Positions 34,529 to 42,593 of a DNA stretch of 64,000 nt are shown here, in pieces (position 1 is the first letter of the stretch; each line of letters starts with the position of its first letter). Both the position numbers and the translations under genes were made by a program. A model generated the notes under the pieces. The model worked only from the letters and a program-made list of their open reading frames with translations, was not told where the DNA came from and searched no databases. The stretch spans positions 52,992-116,991 of the forward strand of contig CAZCIB010000001.1 of assembly GCA_964498755.1 (NCBI GenBank), given 5' to 3'. The stretch comes from RZZS01 sp964498755. Lineage in GTDB: Bacteria; Pseudomonadota; Alphaproteobacteria; Micavibrionales; Micavibrionaceae.

Positions 34529-35085
34529 CAGGCAATACCCAGAACGTAAAAAACTGTCTCCGCCGTTAACTGGTGCAGCACGAGCGCAAAGCAGGACAGG
34601 CTGGCGGCCAGTTGCCACGGGATATTCAGGATATAGGCGGCGGCGAAACCGACAAGCGCGAATTCATACAGCGCGGCGGCGACAAGTATCGCGTAGAGTT
34701 CCTCCCATGTATGAACGCCGGTTACGACCATGATCAGAAGCGGCGCGGTCAGCGTAAAGCCTGCAAGGCTGAGGAAATTCAGGGCCGTGACAAACGCCCA
34801 GAACCGGTCCATGCGTTTCATGTAATGCGCGATTGTCCAGACAAGGCCGAGCAACGTCGCAATGTAAAACGCCATTATCATGCCGTGCAGGAGCAGCAGT
34901 TCCCCGTAAGCGCGTTCGCCCAGCCTTTCCGTCGGCAAAACATGAAGCGGGTAAATCCAGAGCGGGAGGAGGGCGAAGGGCACCAGAAAGGATTTGATCG
35001 CAAGCGGCCTGCTGTTCGGAAAGCGCTGCGCGCCGCGATCCATGAATAAGGCCAGTTCCAATGCGCCGAGGAGGACGGGTTTCAT
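34528..35085 (-). CDS. Hypothetical multi-spanning membrane protein downstream of flhA
   Basis: A 185-residue protein with about five hydrophobic segments (roughly 25-45, 60-85, 95-115, 120-145 and 155-180). I do not recognise the family; it is too short for FliR or FlhB. The start is the base next to the flhA stop, and its stop overlaps the start of the DUF3137 gene, so the three form a tight unit. It may be linked to membrane or secretion functions, but this is inference. Confidence 0.6.
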   Translation of the reverse strand: MKPVLLGALELALFMDRGAQRFPNSRPLAIKSFLVPFALLPLWIYPLHVLPTERLGERAYGELLLLHGMIMAFYIATLLGLVWTIAHYMKRMDRFWAFVTALNFLSLAGFTLTAPLLIMVVTGVHTWEELYAILVAAALYEFALVGFAAAYILNIPWQLAASLSCFALVLHQLTAETVFYVLGIA

Positions 35086-37203
35086 CTAAACGCTCCCCAC
35101 CGTCTTGATCCGCGCTTTGGGATGAATTTCGTTCTGGCTCATAACGATCGTTTGCGGGCGGAAGCGCTCGACGACGGATCGCACGAAGGGCCGGATCTGC
35201 GGCGAGGTCAGCAGAACAGGGCTCTCGCCCTGCTGCGCGAACTGGTCGTAGGCGTCGCGGATCGCCTGTATAAAGCCCTGCAATTGCGATGGCGGCATGG
35301 CGAGCTGTTTGTCTTCGCCGTCGCCCAGAATGCTCTCGGCGAAATTCTGCTCCCATTCCGGGGAGAGCGTTACGAGCGGCACATGCCCGTGCGGGCCGAC
35401 GTTTTTTTCGCACAGCTGGCGCGCGAGGCGCGAGCGTACGTGCTCCGTAATCAACGAGGGGTTTTTGGTATAGGCGGCGGCTTCGGACACGCCCTCCAGA
35501 ATCGTTGGCAGATCGCGGATGGAAACGCGCTCGGACACCAGCATCTGCAGGATTCTCTGCAATCCGCTGACCGATAGCTGCGCCGGGATCGTATCGGCGA
35601 CGAGCTTTTGATATTCCTGCGGCAGTTCGTCCAACAACTTTTGCGTTTCCGCGTAGGACAGCAGATCGGACATATTGTCCTTGATGATTTCGGTCAGGTG
35701 GGTTGTGACGACCGTCGGCGCGTCTACGACCGTGTAACCCTTGAAATTGGCCTCTTCCTGGTATTTTTCATCGATCCACATCGCCGGTAGTCCAAAAGTC
35801 GGCTCCACTGTGCTTTCCCCGGGCAACGAAATCGCGGCGCCCGTCGGGTCCATGCATAAATACATTCCGGGGCGCACGTCGCCGCGCCCGGCCTCGATTT
35901 CCTTCATGCGCACGACATAGGTATTGGCGGGCAGCTGCAGGTTGTCCTGAATGCGCACGGAAGGGAGAACATAGCCCATGTCTTCGGCGAGCTGTCTGCG
36001 CAATCCCTTGATCTGCTGCGTCAGTTTCATGCCTTCGCCCTGCACGAGCGGGAGCAGGCCGTAACCCAGTTCAAGCCGGATCGTGTCGATCGCAAGCGCT
36101 TTGGAGATCGGCTCTTCCGCAGGCGGCGCGCCGGGCGCGCCGGGCTGCATGGCGGCTTCGGCTTCCTTGACCTTTTCCTCGGCCTCAAGCGTTTTTTGCC
36201 ATGCCGTATAGGCGGCAAAGCCGATGCCGCCCGACAGAACAAAGAACGGTAAAAACGGAATCGCCGGAATCAGGCCGATCCCGAAGAGCAGGACCGCGCT
36301 GATCGCGAGAGCTTTCGGGTAGCGGCTGAACTGTTCGAACAGGGCCTGATTGGCCGAGCCTTCGACGCCCGCCTTGGAGACGAGCAGGCCGGCGGAGACC
36401 GACACGATCAGGGCGGGGATCTGGCTGACCAGTCCGTCGCCAATCGTCAGGATGGTATACGTCGCCGCAGCGTCGGCAAGACTCATTTCCCGCGTCGCCG
36501 TGCCAATGATAATGCCGCCGATGATATTGATGAAAACAATCAAAAGGCCCGCTATCGCGTCGCCGCGTACGAATTTCGCCGCGCCGTCCATGGCCCCGAA
36601 GAAGGTACTTTCCTGCTCCAGCTCCTTGCGGCGCGCTTTGGCTTCTTCTTCGGTGATCAAACCGGCAGACATATCCGAATCGATGGCCATCTGCTTGCCG
36701 GGCATCGCGTCCAGCGTAAACCTCGCCGCGACTTCGGCGATGCGGCCCGAGCCCTTGGTAATCACGACGAAGTTTACGATCACCAGGATGGCGAAGACGA
36801 TGCCGCCGACAATATAGCTTTCCTGAATAATGAACGAGCCAAACGCCTCGATAATCTGTCCGGCGGCGTCATTGCCTTCATGTCCCTCAGAGAGAATCAG
36901 GCGCGTCGAGGCGATGTTCAGGGCCAGCCGCAAGGCCGTCGCGATCAGCAGCACGGTCGGAAAGGTCGAGAAGTTCAGCGGCTTCATGATGAACAGAACC
37001 GTCATCAAAATCATGACCGAAAACGTGATCGAGAGTGAAAGCCCTGCGTCCAGCAGCCATGTCGGTATCGGCACGAGCATGAACATCAGGATCCCGATCA
37101 TGCCGATCGCGAACATGACGTCGCCGCGAAAAACGCCGCGGGCGATGCCTTGCGCGTTTGTCATGGCTCTTGACGAGCCGGACGGGGTGGATGTGTCGGA
37201 CAT
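35086..37203 (-). CDS. flhA: Flagellar export apparatus protein FlhA
   Basis: The largest membrane protein of the export gate, 705 residues. The N-terminal half has about eight membrane segments and conserved loops (PMPGKQMAIDSDMSAGLITEEEAKARR). The cytoplasmic C-terminal half ends as FlhA does (LPTILEGVSEAAAYTKNPSLITEHVRSRLARQL and VVERFRPQ). All hallmark parts are present, so it is probably functional. The downstream genes of the group are of unknown function. Confidence 0.97.
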   Translation of the reverse strand: MSDTSTPSGSSRAMTNAQGIARGVFRGDVMFAIGMIGILMFMLVPIPTWLLDAGLSLSITFSVMILMTVLFIMKPLNFSTFPTVLLIATALRLALNIASTRLILSEGHEGNDAAGQIIEAFGSFIIQESYIVGGIVFAILVIVNFVVITKGSGRIAEVAARFTLDAMPGKQMAIDSDMSAGLITEEEAKARRKELEQESTFFGAMDGAAKFVRGDAIAGLLIVFINIIGGIIIGTATREMSLADAAATYTILTIGDGLVSQIPALIVSVSAGLLVSKAGVEGSANQALFEQFSRYPKALAISAVLLFGIGLIPAIPFLPFFVLSGGIGFAAYTAWQKTLEAEEKVKEAEAAMQPGAPGAPPAEEPISKALAIDTIRLELGYGLLPLVQGEGMKLTQQIKGLRRQLAEDMGYVLPSVRIQDNLQLPANTYVVRMKEIEAGRGDVRPGMYLCMDPTGAAISLPGESTVEPTFGLPAMWIDEKYQEEANFKGYTVVDAPTVVTTHLTEIIKDNMSDLLSYAETQKLLDELPQEYQKLVADTIPAQLSVSGLQRILQMLVSERVSIRDLPTILEGVSEAAAYTKNPSLITEHVRSRLARQLCEKNVGPHGHVPLVTLSPEWEQNFAESILGDGEDKQLAMPPSQLQGFIQAIRDAYDQFAQQGESPVLLTSPQIRPFVRSVVERFRPQTIVMSQNEIHPKARIKTVGSV

Positions 37204-37401
37204 AAACTGAAAGCGCCTGAATTAAACCTTGATATATATTACCTGTGCACGAGAGATGTTTCAATTCATGACCTCTCTTGAGCTTTCCACATGATTGTTT
37301 ACCATGGTTTCGGATATATTAAACGTCCTTCCCGGCGCGAGAAGTTTTTCGGGATGACGAAGCAAAGAAATCGCCCAAGGAAACCGCCCAAGGAAATCGC
37401 T

Positions 37402-38211
37402 ATGGCAAAAAGACTTCTTTTAACGCTCTTTCTTATTCCGTTTCTGAGCTCCTGCTCGAATATCAGCAGGGTCGAGCAATCAAGGATAGAAGGTACGCAG
37501 TTCAATCATTACCTGGGCCGTGGTTACCAGACGCTGGCGCTCTACGAAAAAGAGCTGAGTGATAATGCGGATGCGGATTATTTTTCGCGCAAAGCGCTGC
37601 AATCGCATAAAAATCTTTATGTCGAGCCAACGCTGATCGCCGAGCGCGACGTCCCGCAGCAACACCTGGCCGAGCTGGCCGTGGCGCGGAGCCAGCTGAT
37701 CGACGCGCTGTTTACTCTCAAGTCGCCGGAGACCTGGGAAGTTCTTGCCTACGCGCAAGTGCAATATGATTGCTGGATCGAAAATCTCGAGGAAAAGACC
37801 GGCATGGAACAGGCCGCGCTGTGCAAGGCGAACTTCCTGAAAGCGATGGACAAGCTGCTCGGGCGGCTCGATCTGTCCGAGGCGTTCATGGTCTTTTTTG
37901 ACTTCAATTCAAGCGAACTGACGCCGAAAGCAAAGGAAGCGATTGCCGTCGTCGCAAAGGCGATGAAAGACAATCCTTCCCTGAAGGTCGTTCTGACCGG
38001 CAACACGGATACGGTCGGTCCGGAAAGCTATAATGACGGCTTGTCCTTGCGCCGCGCAAAGACGGTTCAAAAGGCGCTGCATGATCTTGGCGTCGCGAAG
38101 GACCGCGCCGAACTGTACGCGGAGGGCGAGCATAATCTCCTCGTGCAAACCCCTGATAACGTGCGTGAACCCCGCAACCGTCGGGTCGATATTCTGATGA
38201 CGAAGAAGTAA
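37402..38211 (+). CDS. OmpA-domain lipoprotein
   Basis: A 269-residue outer-membrane lipoprotein. From ATG 37402 (AAGGAAAT upstream) comes a signal with lipobox LSSC, so Cys is the lipidation site. The C-terminal ~110 residues are a peptidoglycan-binding OmpA domain (FDFNSSELTPKAKEAIAVV, GNTDTVGPESYNDGLSLRRAKTV and EPRNRRVDI). It is Pal/YiaD-like. It is not MotB: there is no plug or transmembrane helix of the motor type. Confidence 0.88.
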   Translation: MAKRLLLTLFLIPFLSSCSNISRVEQSRIEGTQFNHYLGRGYQTLALYEKELSDNADADYFSRKALQSHKNLYVEPTLIAERDVPQQHLAELAVARSQLIDALFTLKSPETWEVLAYAQVQYDCWIENLEEKTGMEQAALCKANFLKAMDKLLGRLDLSEAFMVFFDFNSSELTPKAKEAIAVVAKAMKDNPSLKVVLTGNTDTVGPESYNDGLSLRRAKTVQKALHDLGVAKDRAELYAEGEHNLLVQTPDNVREPRNRRVDILMTKK

Positions 38212-38327
38212 AGCCGGGAAATTAATTATTCGCAAAGGCGATTATTAAAATTCAAATTAATCGTTTTTGACGATACCTTCCCTGTGTCATGTTCCTGTTC
38301 GGCAATAATTAACCGAAAGGAGCAAAC

Positions 38328-38855
38328 ATGAAATTACGACTTCTGACAGCGTTAGCGATTATGATTTCAAGTCCCGTTCTGGCTGCGGACTGTCCCGCCG
38401 AGGCGCGTAAGATTTCCGAGGCCGAAGTCAGAGCGGCGCAACAAGACTGGGGCGAGGGGATCGTAAACATCGGCGGGGCTGAAGATCCGGAAGCGCGCGC
38501 ATCCGAACTGCTTGATACGCTTTACGCGTACGATCTGGGCGATGTGTTGTTCAAGCCGACGCTGGCGGCGGCGGATCAGTTCCGCGGCGCGAAAGAAGAA
38601 GCTCTGTCCTACTTCGTGGGCGGCGCGATCCCAGAAGATAAAGGCTTTGCGCTTGCGCCCTATACGAATGTGCGCTTCGACAATACCGGCATTGTTACGG
38701 ACTGCGACTCGGCGCTGGCGATGGGCAATTACTTCTTCACGACCACTGAAGGTGAAGAGGTCAAGGTTGAGTACAGTTTTGGTTATGTGAAGGACGCGGC
38801 GGGCGATCTGAAGATCAACCTGCATCATTCGTCGCTGCCTTATAGCCCGGAATAA
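38328..38855 (+). CDS. Candidate iota-class carbonic anhydrase (SnoaL-like)
   Basis: A 175-residue periplasmic protein. Signal peptide MKLRLLTALAIMISSPVLAA is followed by a SnoaL/CaMKII-association-like domain. The C-terminal NLHHSSLP with an upstream GNYFFTTTEGEEVKVEY fits the iota carbonic anhydrases (COG4337) known from Burkholderia and algae. These enzymes hydrate CO2, some without metal. Homologues are often mislabelled phosphoribosyl-AMP cyclohydrolase. Assignment is by motif only; no catalytic test is possible here. Start: ATG after AAAGGAGCAAAC. Confidence 0.7.
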   Translation: MKLRLLTALAIMISSPVLAADCPAEARKISEAEVRAAQQDWGEGIVNIGGAEDPEARASELLDTLYAYDLGDVLFKPTLAAADQFRGAKEEALSYFVGGAIPEDKGFALAPYTNVRFDNTGIVTDCDSALAMGNYFFTTTEGEEVKVEYSFGYVKDAAGDLKINLHHSSLPYSPE

Positions 38856-38878
38856 ATTTTCCAGAGGGGACATCCAGA

Positions 38879-38937
38879 GGGGACACAAAGATTATTACGT
38901 GTCCCAAAAGGGGACACGTAATAATCTTTGTGTCCCC
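38879..38937. repeat. REP hairpin at 3' side of RAYT gene
   Basis: The left arm 38879-38905 (GGGGACACAAAGATTATTAC..GTGTCCC) and the complementary right arm 38910-38937 are separated by AAAA. Each arm also has its own GGGACAC/GTGTCCC ends, so nested folding is possible. A near-identical element lies at 39589-39646, on the other side of the transposase. Confidence 0.9.
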
Positions 38938-38956
38938 ATAGGATTCTTTGGGGCCT

Positions 38957-39544
38957 TTAAGGTATTCCCAGAAAGCTCTGTCTGGACTCATTCTTTCTCA
39001 GCGTTTCGATCACATCGTTTTTCTCAAGACCTTCGGCCCAGTATTTCTCCCAGTCGTCAACCATAGCCGGGGGCGGGCAGACGCGCAGGTCTTGCGTCCC
39101 TTTTCCGGATGGCAATCTCTGGCGCGCGCTGCTCCAACGGTAATCGGCCGGATGTCCGCAAAGCTTCGCACGTACCGGATTCAGCTCGACATAGCGTAAT
39201 GCCTCGTATAAATAACGCTCGTCCATCGGCCAGGATGAAAAGCGCGACTGCCACAGGAATCCTTTCCAGCCCATGCGCTTGTTGATTTTATACGTGTATC
39301 GTTTGTTGACTTCACCGAAACAGCGCAAGCCGCCAGCATCGCTTGGCGTGGCTATGATATGCACGTGATTGGGCATCAGGCAATACGCCAGAAGCCGCGT
39401 TTCAGCCTCAGCGAACAGATAGCGCAGAAGCGCGAGATAGGCGAGGTAATCCTGTTCTTCGAAAAAAACATCCTGTCTTCTGTTGCCGCGCTGAACCAGA
39501 TGATGGGCTATTCCCGGCAGGACAAGACGCGCTGTTCTCGGCAT
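38957..39544 (-). CDS. REP-associated tyrosine transposase (RAYT)
   Basis: A 195-residue HUH-type single-strand transposase of the TnpA-REP family. The HUH motif is in MPNHVHIIATP; the catalytic tyrosine is expected in RYVELNPVRAKL. FHLVQRGNRR-like HHLVQRGNRRQDVFF at the N-terminus is the family signature. ATG 39544 is preferred; the longer frame at 39598 runs into the REP. Both flanks carry the matching REP hairpins (38879-38937 and 39589-39646), so the unit is complete. The host role of RAYTs is DNA hairpin handling. Confidence 0.93.
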   Translation of the reverse strand: MPRTARLVLPGIAHHLVQRGNRRQDVFFEEQDYLAYLALLRYLFAEAETRLLAYCLMPNHVHIIATPSDAGGLRCFGEVNKRYTYKINKRMGWKGFLWQSRFSSWPMDERYLYEALRYVELNPVRAKLCGHPADYRWSSARQRLPSGKGTQDLRVCPPPAMVDDWEKYWAEGLEKNDVIETLRKNESRQSFLGIP

Positions 39545-39588
39545 GGCTTTACCTTTGTCTTTTCTTTTCTTTTCTTTAGGGGTCCTTT

Positions 39589-39646
39589 GGGGACACAAAG
39601 ATTATTACATGTCCCAAAAGGGGACACGTAATAATCTTTGTGTCCC
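39589..39646. repeat. REP hairpin at 5' side of RAYT gene
   Basis: GGGGACACAAAGATTATTAC..ATGTCCC, then AAAA, then the complement. It differs from the copy at 38879 by a single base in the left arm and one at the end. It lies 45 bases upstream of the transposase start. Confidence 0.9.
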
Positions 39647-39700
39647 TATTGCCACCCTATTGCCATCCATTGTCAAGAAAATTCAGGAAAATCCGGAAAT

Positions 39701-41116
39701 CTAACCGCCCGTGCCCGTCGGGACTTCAACGCCTTCATCCCGGTATTGATTGAGTTTGTTGCGCAGCGTGCGGATGGAAATGCCGAGGATATTGGCCGCG
39801 TGCGTGCGGTTGCCAAGGCACTGGTCCAGCGTATTCAAAATCATATCGCGTTCGACGTCGGCGATTTTGCGCCCGACAAGCGACTCGACCGCGCCCGCGT
39901 TTTGAACTCCGGTGGAGGGATCTGTCCTATCACACCCTTCCTGACCTCCCCCTTCTGCGAGGGGGGAGGAAGGCCGCGGGCCGGAGGGGGGTGAAGCAAC
40001 GGATGTAGACATTGCGGCCGGCGTCTCGATATGCAGAGCCTCCGGCTCGATCTCGTCTTCCATGGAAATCAGGATCGCGCGGTGCATGGCGTTCTCAAGT
40101 TCGCGGATATTGCCGCGCCAGCCGTGGGTCTTTATCTTCTCCGCAGCTTCCGGAGATATTTTCTTTTTCGGAACGCCATTGGCTTCGGCGTACTTGTCGG
40201 CGAAAAACTGGGCGAGTTTCGCGATGTCGGAGGGACGTTCGCGCAGCGCGGGCAGGCGCAGGTTCACAACGTTTAAACGGAAATAGAGATCTTCCCGGAA
40301 ATCGCCTTTCTGGACGGAAGCCTCCAGATCGCGGTTGGACGTGGCAAGAATGCGCACATCGACTTTCACGGAATCGTTGCTGCCGACGCGGGTGATTTCA
40401 CGTTCCTGAATCGCGCGCAGGAATTTCGCCTGGAGCAGGGGATGCATTTCGCTCACCTCATCCAGCAGCAACGTGCCGCCCGTCGCTTCTTCAAACTTGC
40501 CGATGCGCCGCGCCGTCGCGCCTGTAAAGGCGCCTTTCTCATGTCCGAACAATTCCGATTCAAGGAGGTTTTCCGGGATCGCCGCGCAGTTCACGGCGAT
40601 AAAGGGGCCGTTTTTACGCTTTGATTTGTTGTGGAGGTAGCGCGACATCACTTCCTTGCCTGTGCCGCTCTCGCCCGTAATTAAAACAGTGGCCTCGCTC
40701 GGGGCGATCTTGTCGGCCATCTCGACGACTTTTTTCATCGCCGGGTCGCCCGCGATCATTTCGCTGGATTCTTCCGTCACGGCTTCCAGCACGGCGGCGA
40801 TCAGCTCGGCGTCCGGGGGCAGGGGGACGTATTCCTTTGCGCCGTCCTGAATGGCCTTGACGGCGGCGCGCGCGTCCGTGCCGATGCCGCAGGCGACAAC
40901 CGGAATATGGATGCGCTCTTCATCAAGACGCGCGATGAATTTGTCGATCTTCTGCTTGACGTCGACCATGGCAAGATCCGCGCCCTTGCCGTTCAAAAGC
41001 GCGCCGACGGCCTGTTCCACGTCCTCGCAATGCACGACCTTCGCGCCGCGCTGCAGGGCGATCTTGCCAGCCTGGCTGATATATCCCTCTAAATTTCCGA
41101 CGATGAGAAGACGCAT
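39701..41116 (-). CDS. flbD: Sigma-54 dependent flagellar regulator FlbD
   Basis: A 471-residue AAA+ activator. The N-terminal receiver-like part (1-120) lacks the classical acidic pocket. The central ATPase domain has Walker A ITGESGTGKE, GAFTGAT loop, LLLDEVSEM and FREDLYFRLNV. The C-terminal Fis-type helix-turn-helix reads THAANILGISIRTLRNKLNQY. In Caulobacter FlbD turns on class III and represses class II flagellar genes. A linker of about 35 residues is coded by a GC-rich repeat (39930-39994). The PIN toxin gene lies just upstream on the same strand. Confidence 0.93.
   Translation of the reverse strand: MRLLIVGNLEGYISQAGKIALQRGAKVVHCEDVEQAVGALLNGKGADLAMVDVKQKIDKFIARLDEERIHIPVVACGIGTDARAAVKAIQDGAKEYVPLPPDAELIAAVLEAVTEESSEMIAGDPAMKKVVEMADKIAPSEATVLITGESGTGKEVMSRYLHNKSKRKNGPFIAVNCAAIPENLLESELFGHEKGAFTGATARRIGKFEEATGGTLLLDEVSEMHPLLQAKFLRAIQEREITRVGSNDSVKVDVRILATSNRDLEASVQKGDFREDLYFRLNVVNLRLPALRERPSDIAKLAQFFADKYAEANGVPKKKISPEAAEKIKTHGWRGNIRELENAMHRAILISMEDEIEPEALHIETPAAMSTSVASPPSGPRPSSPLAEGGGQEGCDRTDPSTGVQNAGAVESLVGRKIADVERDMILNTLDQCLGNRTHAANILGISIRTLRNKLNQYRDEGVEVPTGTGG
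39930..39994. repeat. GC-rich inverted repeat inside flbD, encoding the linker
   Basis: TCACACCCTTCC..GGAAGG.. and CTCCCCCTTCTGCGAGGGGGG form a hairpin within the coding region. The encoded linker is Ser/Pro/Gly-rich (PPSGPRPSSPLAEGGG) and sits between the AAA+ domain and the DNA-binding helix. Related elements lie between genes at 20095-20195 and 63103-63267, so this one probably jumped in. Confidence 0.7.
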
Positions 41117-41131
41117 ATTCCTTATACTTTC

Positions 41132-41527
41132 TCAGTTATTCGCAGCAAAGTCTATGTCCGTGTGAATGAAATCAGCCCCTTTAAACAAAAGAGGGTGTCC
41201 CGTATTTTTTGCAAGCGCGTATGCGAAACAATCGCATATGTTAAGACCGGCTTTGTGGTTTCCCTTGCCAAAACGGCGATAGGCCTCCCGAGCCATATCC
41301 GCGCTTTGCTGATCGGCGGGGATGATTTCAATATGCGCGCGCGCTATAAAATCGTTGAAGACGTATTTACCGCGCTCGCCATAGCGGCATTCCGTTACTA
41401 CGGCGCATTCCATGTAATTGACGCTGGACATTAGTCTAAGTCGCGCGTCCATGATCAACTCGTTAAAAGCGCGTCTTTCAGGTTCGTCCGTCAGAATAGC
41501 GATGATAGCGGAGGAATCGATAATCAC
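41132..41527 (-). CDS. vapC: PIN-domain toxin (VapC)
   Basis: A 131-residue PIN ribonuclease. MIIDSSAIIAILTDEPER (first aspartate), SSVNYMECAVV (E), LNICDCFAYALA (D), PLLFKGADFIHTDI (D) provide the metal site. It starts 4 bases inside vapB, so the two are coupled. It follows flbD on the same strand 15 bases upstream of its start. Confidence 0.9.
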   Translation of the reverse strand: MIIDSSAIIAILTDEPERRAFNELIMDARLRLMSSVNYMECAVVTECRYGERGKYVFNDFIARAHIEIIPADQQSADMAREAYRRFGKGNHKAGLNICDCFAYALAKNTGHPLLFKGADFIHTDIDFAANN

Positions 41528-41778
41528 CGGGGCAGTCCCCGTTCATCATAGTCAAGAATTTCTTCCGGGCTTCGGCGGTCAAGGACGGGCAGGGCAGCGC
41601 ATTCCAGCGCCAGCGCGTCGAGCTCGTCAGCAAGGTTGCTTTTTTTTCCGCGCACACGCACGCGCTCCAGACGTTCTCTGAGTGCGCGACGTACAGCCTG
41701 AGTCAAAGATTCGCCTGTTTCCTCTGCGAGCATGCGCGCGAGTTTGTCCGTGTCTTCATCTTTAATGCTAAGCGCCAT
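41524..41778 (-). CDS. vapB: VapB-type antitoxin
   Basis: An 84-residue antitoxin of the PSK/Rv0623-like class. MALSIKDEDTDKLARMLAEETGESLTQAVRRALRERLERVR is the ribbon-helix-helix part, spread over about residues 1-42. ATG 41778 is chosen; a frame extends to 41799 without a good ribosome site. The C-terminal SPEEILDYDERGLPR binds PIN toxins of this type. Two TCTAGA sites lie just upstream. Confidence 0.88.
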   Translation of the reverse strand: MALSIKDEDTDKLARMLAEETGESLTQAVRRALRERLERVRVRGKKSNLADELDALALECAALPVLDRRSPEEILDYDERGLPR

Positions 41779-41788
41779 TTTCTTCCTC

Positions 41789-41813
41789 TCTAGAAACAAT
41801 TATATATTCTAGA
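41789..41813. promoter_or_regulatory. Two TCTAGA half-sites upstream of vapB (putative operator)
   Basis: TCTAGA at 41789-41794 and 41808-41813 flank an AT-rich TATATAAT-like stretch 10-35 bases before vapB. Placing two palindromic sites around a -10 element fits autorepression by VapB/VapBC. Positional evidence only. Confidence 0.4.
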
Positions 41814-41852
41814 ATTAAGAAAAGCAATTTGTTTTCTGCTTTGTTGCTCATG

Positions 41853-42278
41853 TTATTCGGAGGGCAGTATTTTCCTGTACGAAAATCGCTTGTGGCCTTT
41901 CGGAAAGTCCGGCAGTTCCGCAAAACATTCATAACCGCAGGATTCGTAAAAGCCGGGCGCTTCCCAGCTCCCTGTGTTGAGAAAAACGCCGACCAGCTTT
42001 AAGGCGCGGGCTTTGTCTTCCGCTTTCTGAAGAAGTATCCTGCCCAGTCCTTTGTTGCGGTAAGGTTCTTCTACCTTCAATAAGCGTACGATCAGCCAGT
42101 CAAAACCCGTGACGGCTAACAGCCTTCCTGCGGTTTTCCCCTCGCTTTCAGCGGTCAGAAGGATTTTTTCCTCGCTCCAGACATAACCGGTTTTTTCTAA
42201 CGTCTGGTTGTGAAAGAAGCTTACCAGATCGTGGTCGTCATTTGCATCCGGGACAGTTTCTTTTATGCGCCAGTCCAT
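41853..42278 (-). CDS. GNAT family N-acetyltransferase
   Basis: A 141-residue GNAT acetyltransferase. The acetyl-CoA binding loop reads VEEPYRNKGLGRILLQKAE, and GFYESCGYECFAELPDFPKGH is the C-terminal signature. The Y at ESCGY may act as a general acid, as in GNATs. Substrate unknown; small GNATs of this kind often acetylate amines or antibiotics. It lies between two toxin-antitoxin units but has no partner antitoxin itself, so it is probably not a TacT-type toxin. Confidence 0.88.
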   Translation of the reverse strand: MDWRIKETVPDANDDHDLVSFFHNQTLEKTGYVWSEEKILLTAESEGKTAGRLLAVTGFDWLIVRLLKVEEPYRNKGLGRILLQKAEDKARALKLVGVFLNTGSWEAPGFYESCGYECFAELPDFPKGHKRFSYRKILPSE

Positions 42279-42317
42279 AGCTAATCAAAGTACAGTTTTC
42301 ATGTTATGCAAGGCGCC

Positions 42318-42593
42318 CTACCGCGCATCGTCTCTTGCGATTTCGTTTTCGATTGCTCGGCGAATGAAGCGCTGGCTCGGGATTCCTTCCGCTTCCGCGC
42401 GCTCTTTAACGGTTTCCAGAAGCGGTTCCGAAAGCCTTAAGTGAATGCTGGCAGTCTTGCGGTGGAATTCAAATTGCGCCGGTTTAAAGCGGGATAGATC
42501 GTACTCGCTTAAATCCGCTTCATCGGTAAACGTCTCGGCGTCTTCATCCGTTTTTAAAACGGGGAGCGTTTTAAGTTCTTTTTTGTCTTTCAT
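42318..42593 (-). CDS. BrnA/CopG-type antitoxin (third brnT locus)
   Basis: A 91-residue antitoxin. An acidic N-terminus (TDEDAETFTDEADLSEYDLS) precedes FKPAQFEFHRKTASIHLRLSEPLLETVKERAEAEGIPSQRFIRRAIENEIARD (spread over about residues 36-88), the ribbon-helix-helix of the BrnA/CopG group. Its ATG overlaps the reading frame that completes the upstream BrnT protein, so the operon was once toxin-antitoxin with the usual overlap. Confidence 0.85.
   Translation of the reverse strand: MKDKKELKTLPVLKTDEDAETFTDEADLSEYDLSRFKPAQFEFHRKTASIHLRLSEPLLETVKERAEAEGIPSQRFIRRAIENEIARDDAR

Noticed and set aside
34528..35085. FliR or FlhB next to flhA
   Set aside because: 185 residues is too short and the FliR/FlhB motifs are absent.
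37402..38211. MotB as partner for MotA
   Set aside because: A lipobox and no single N-terminal transmembrane helix with the ion-binding aspartate; it is an OmpA-domain lipoprotein.
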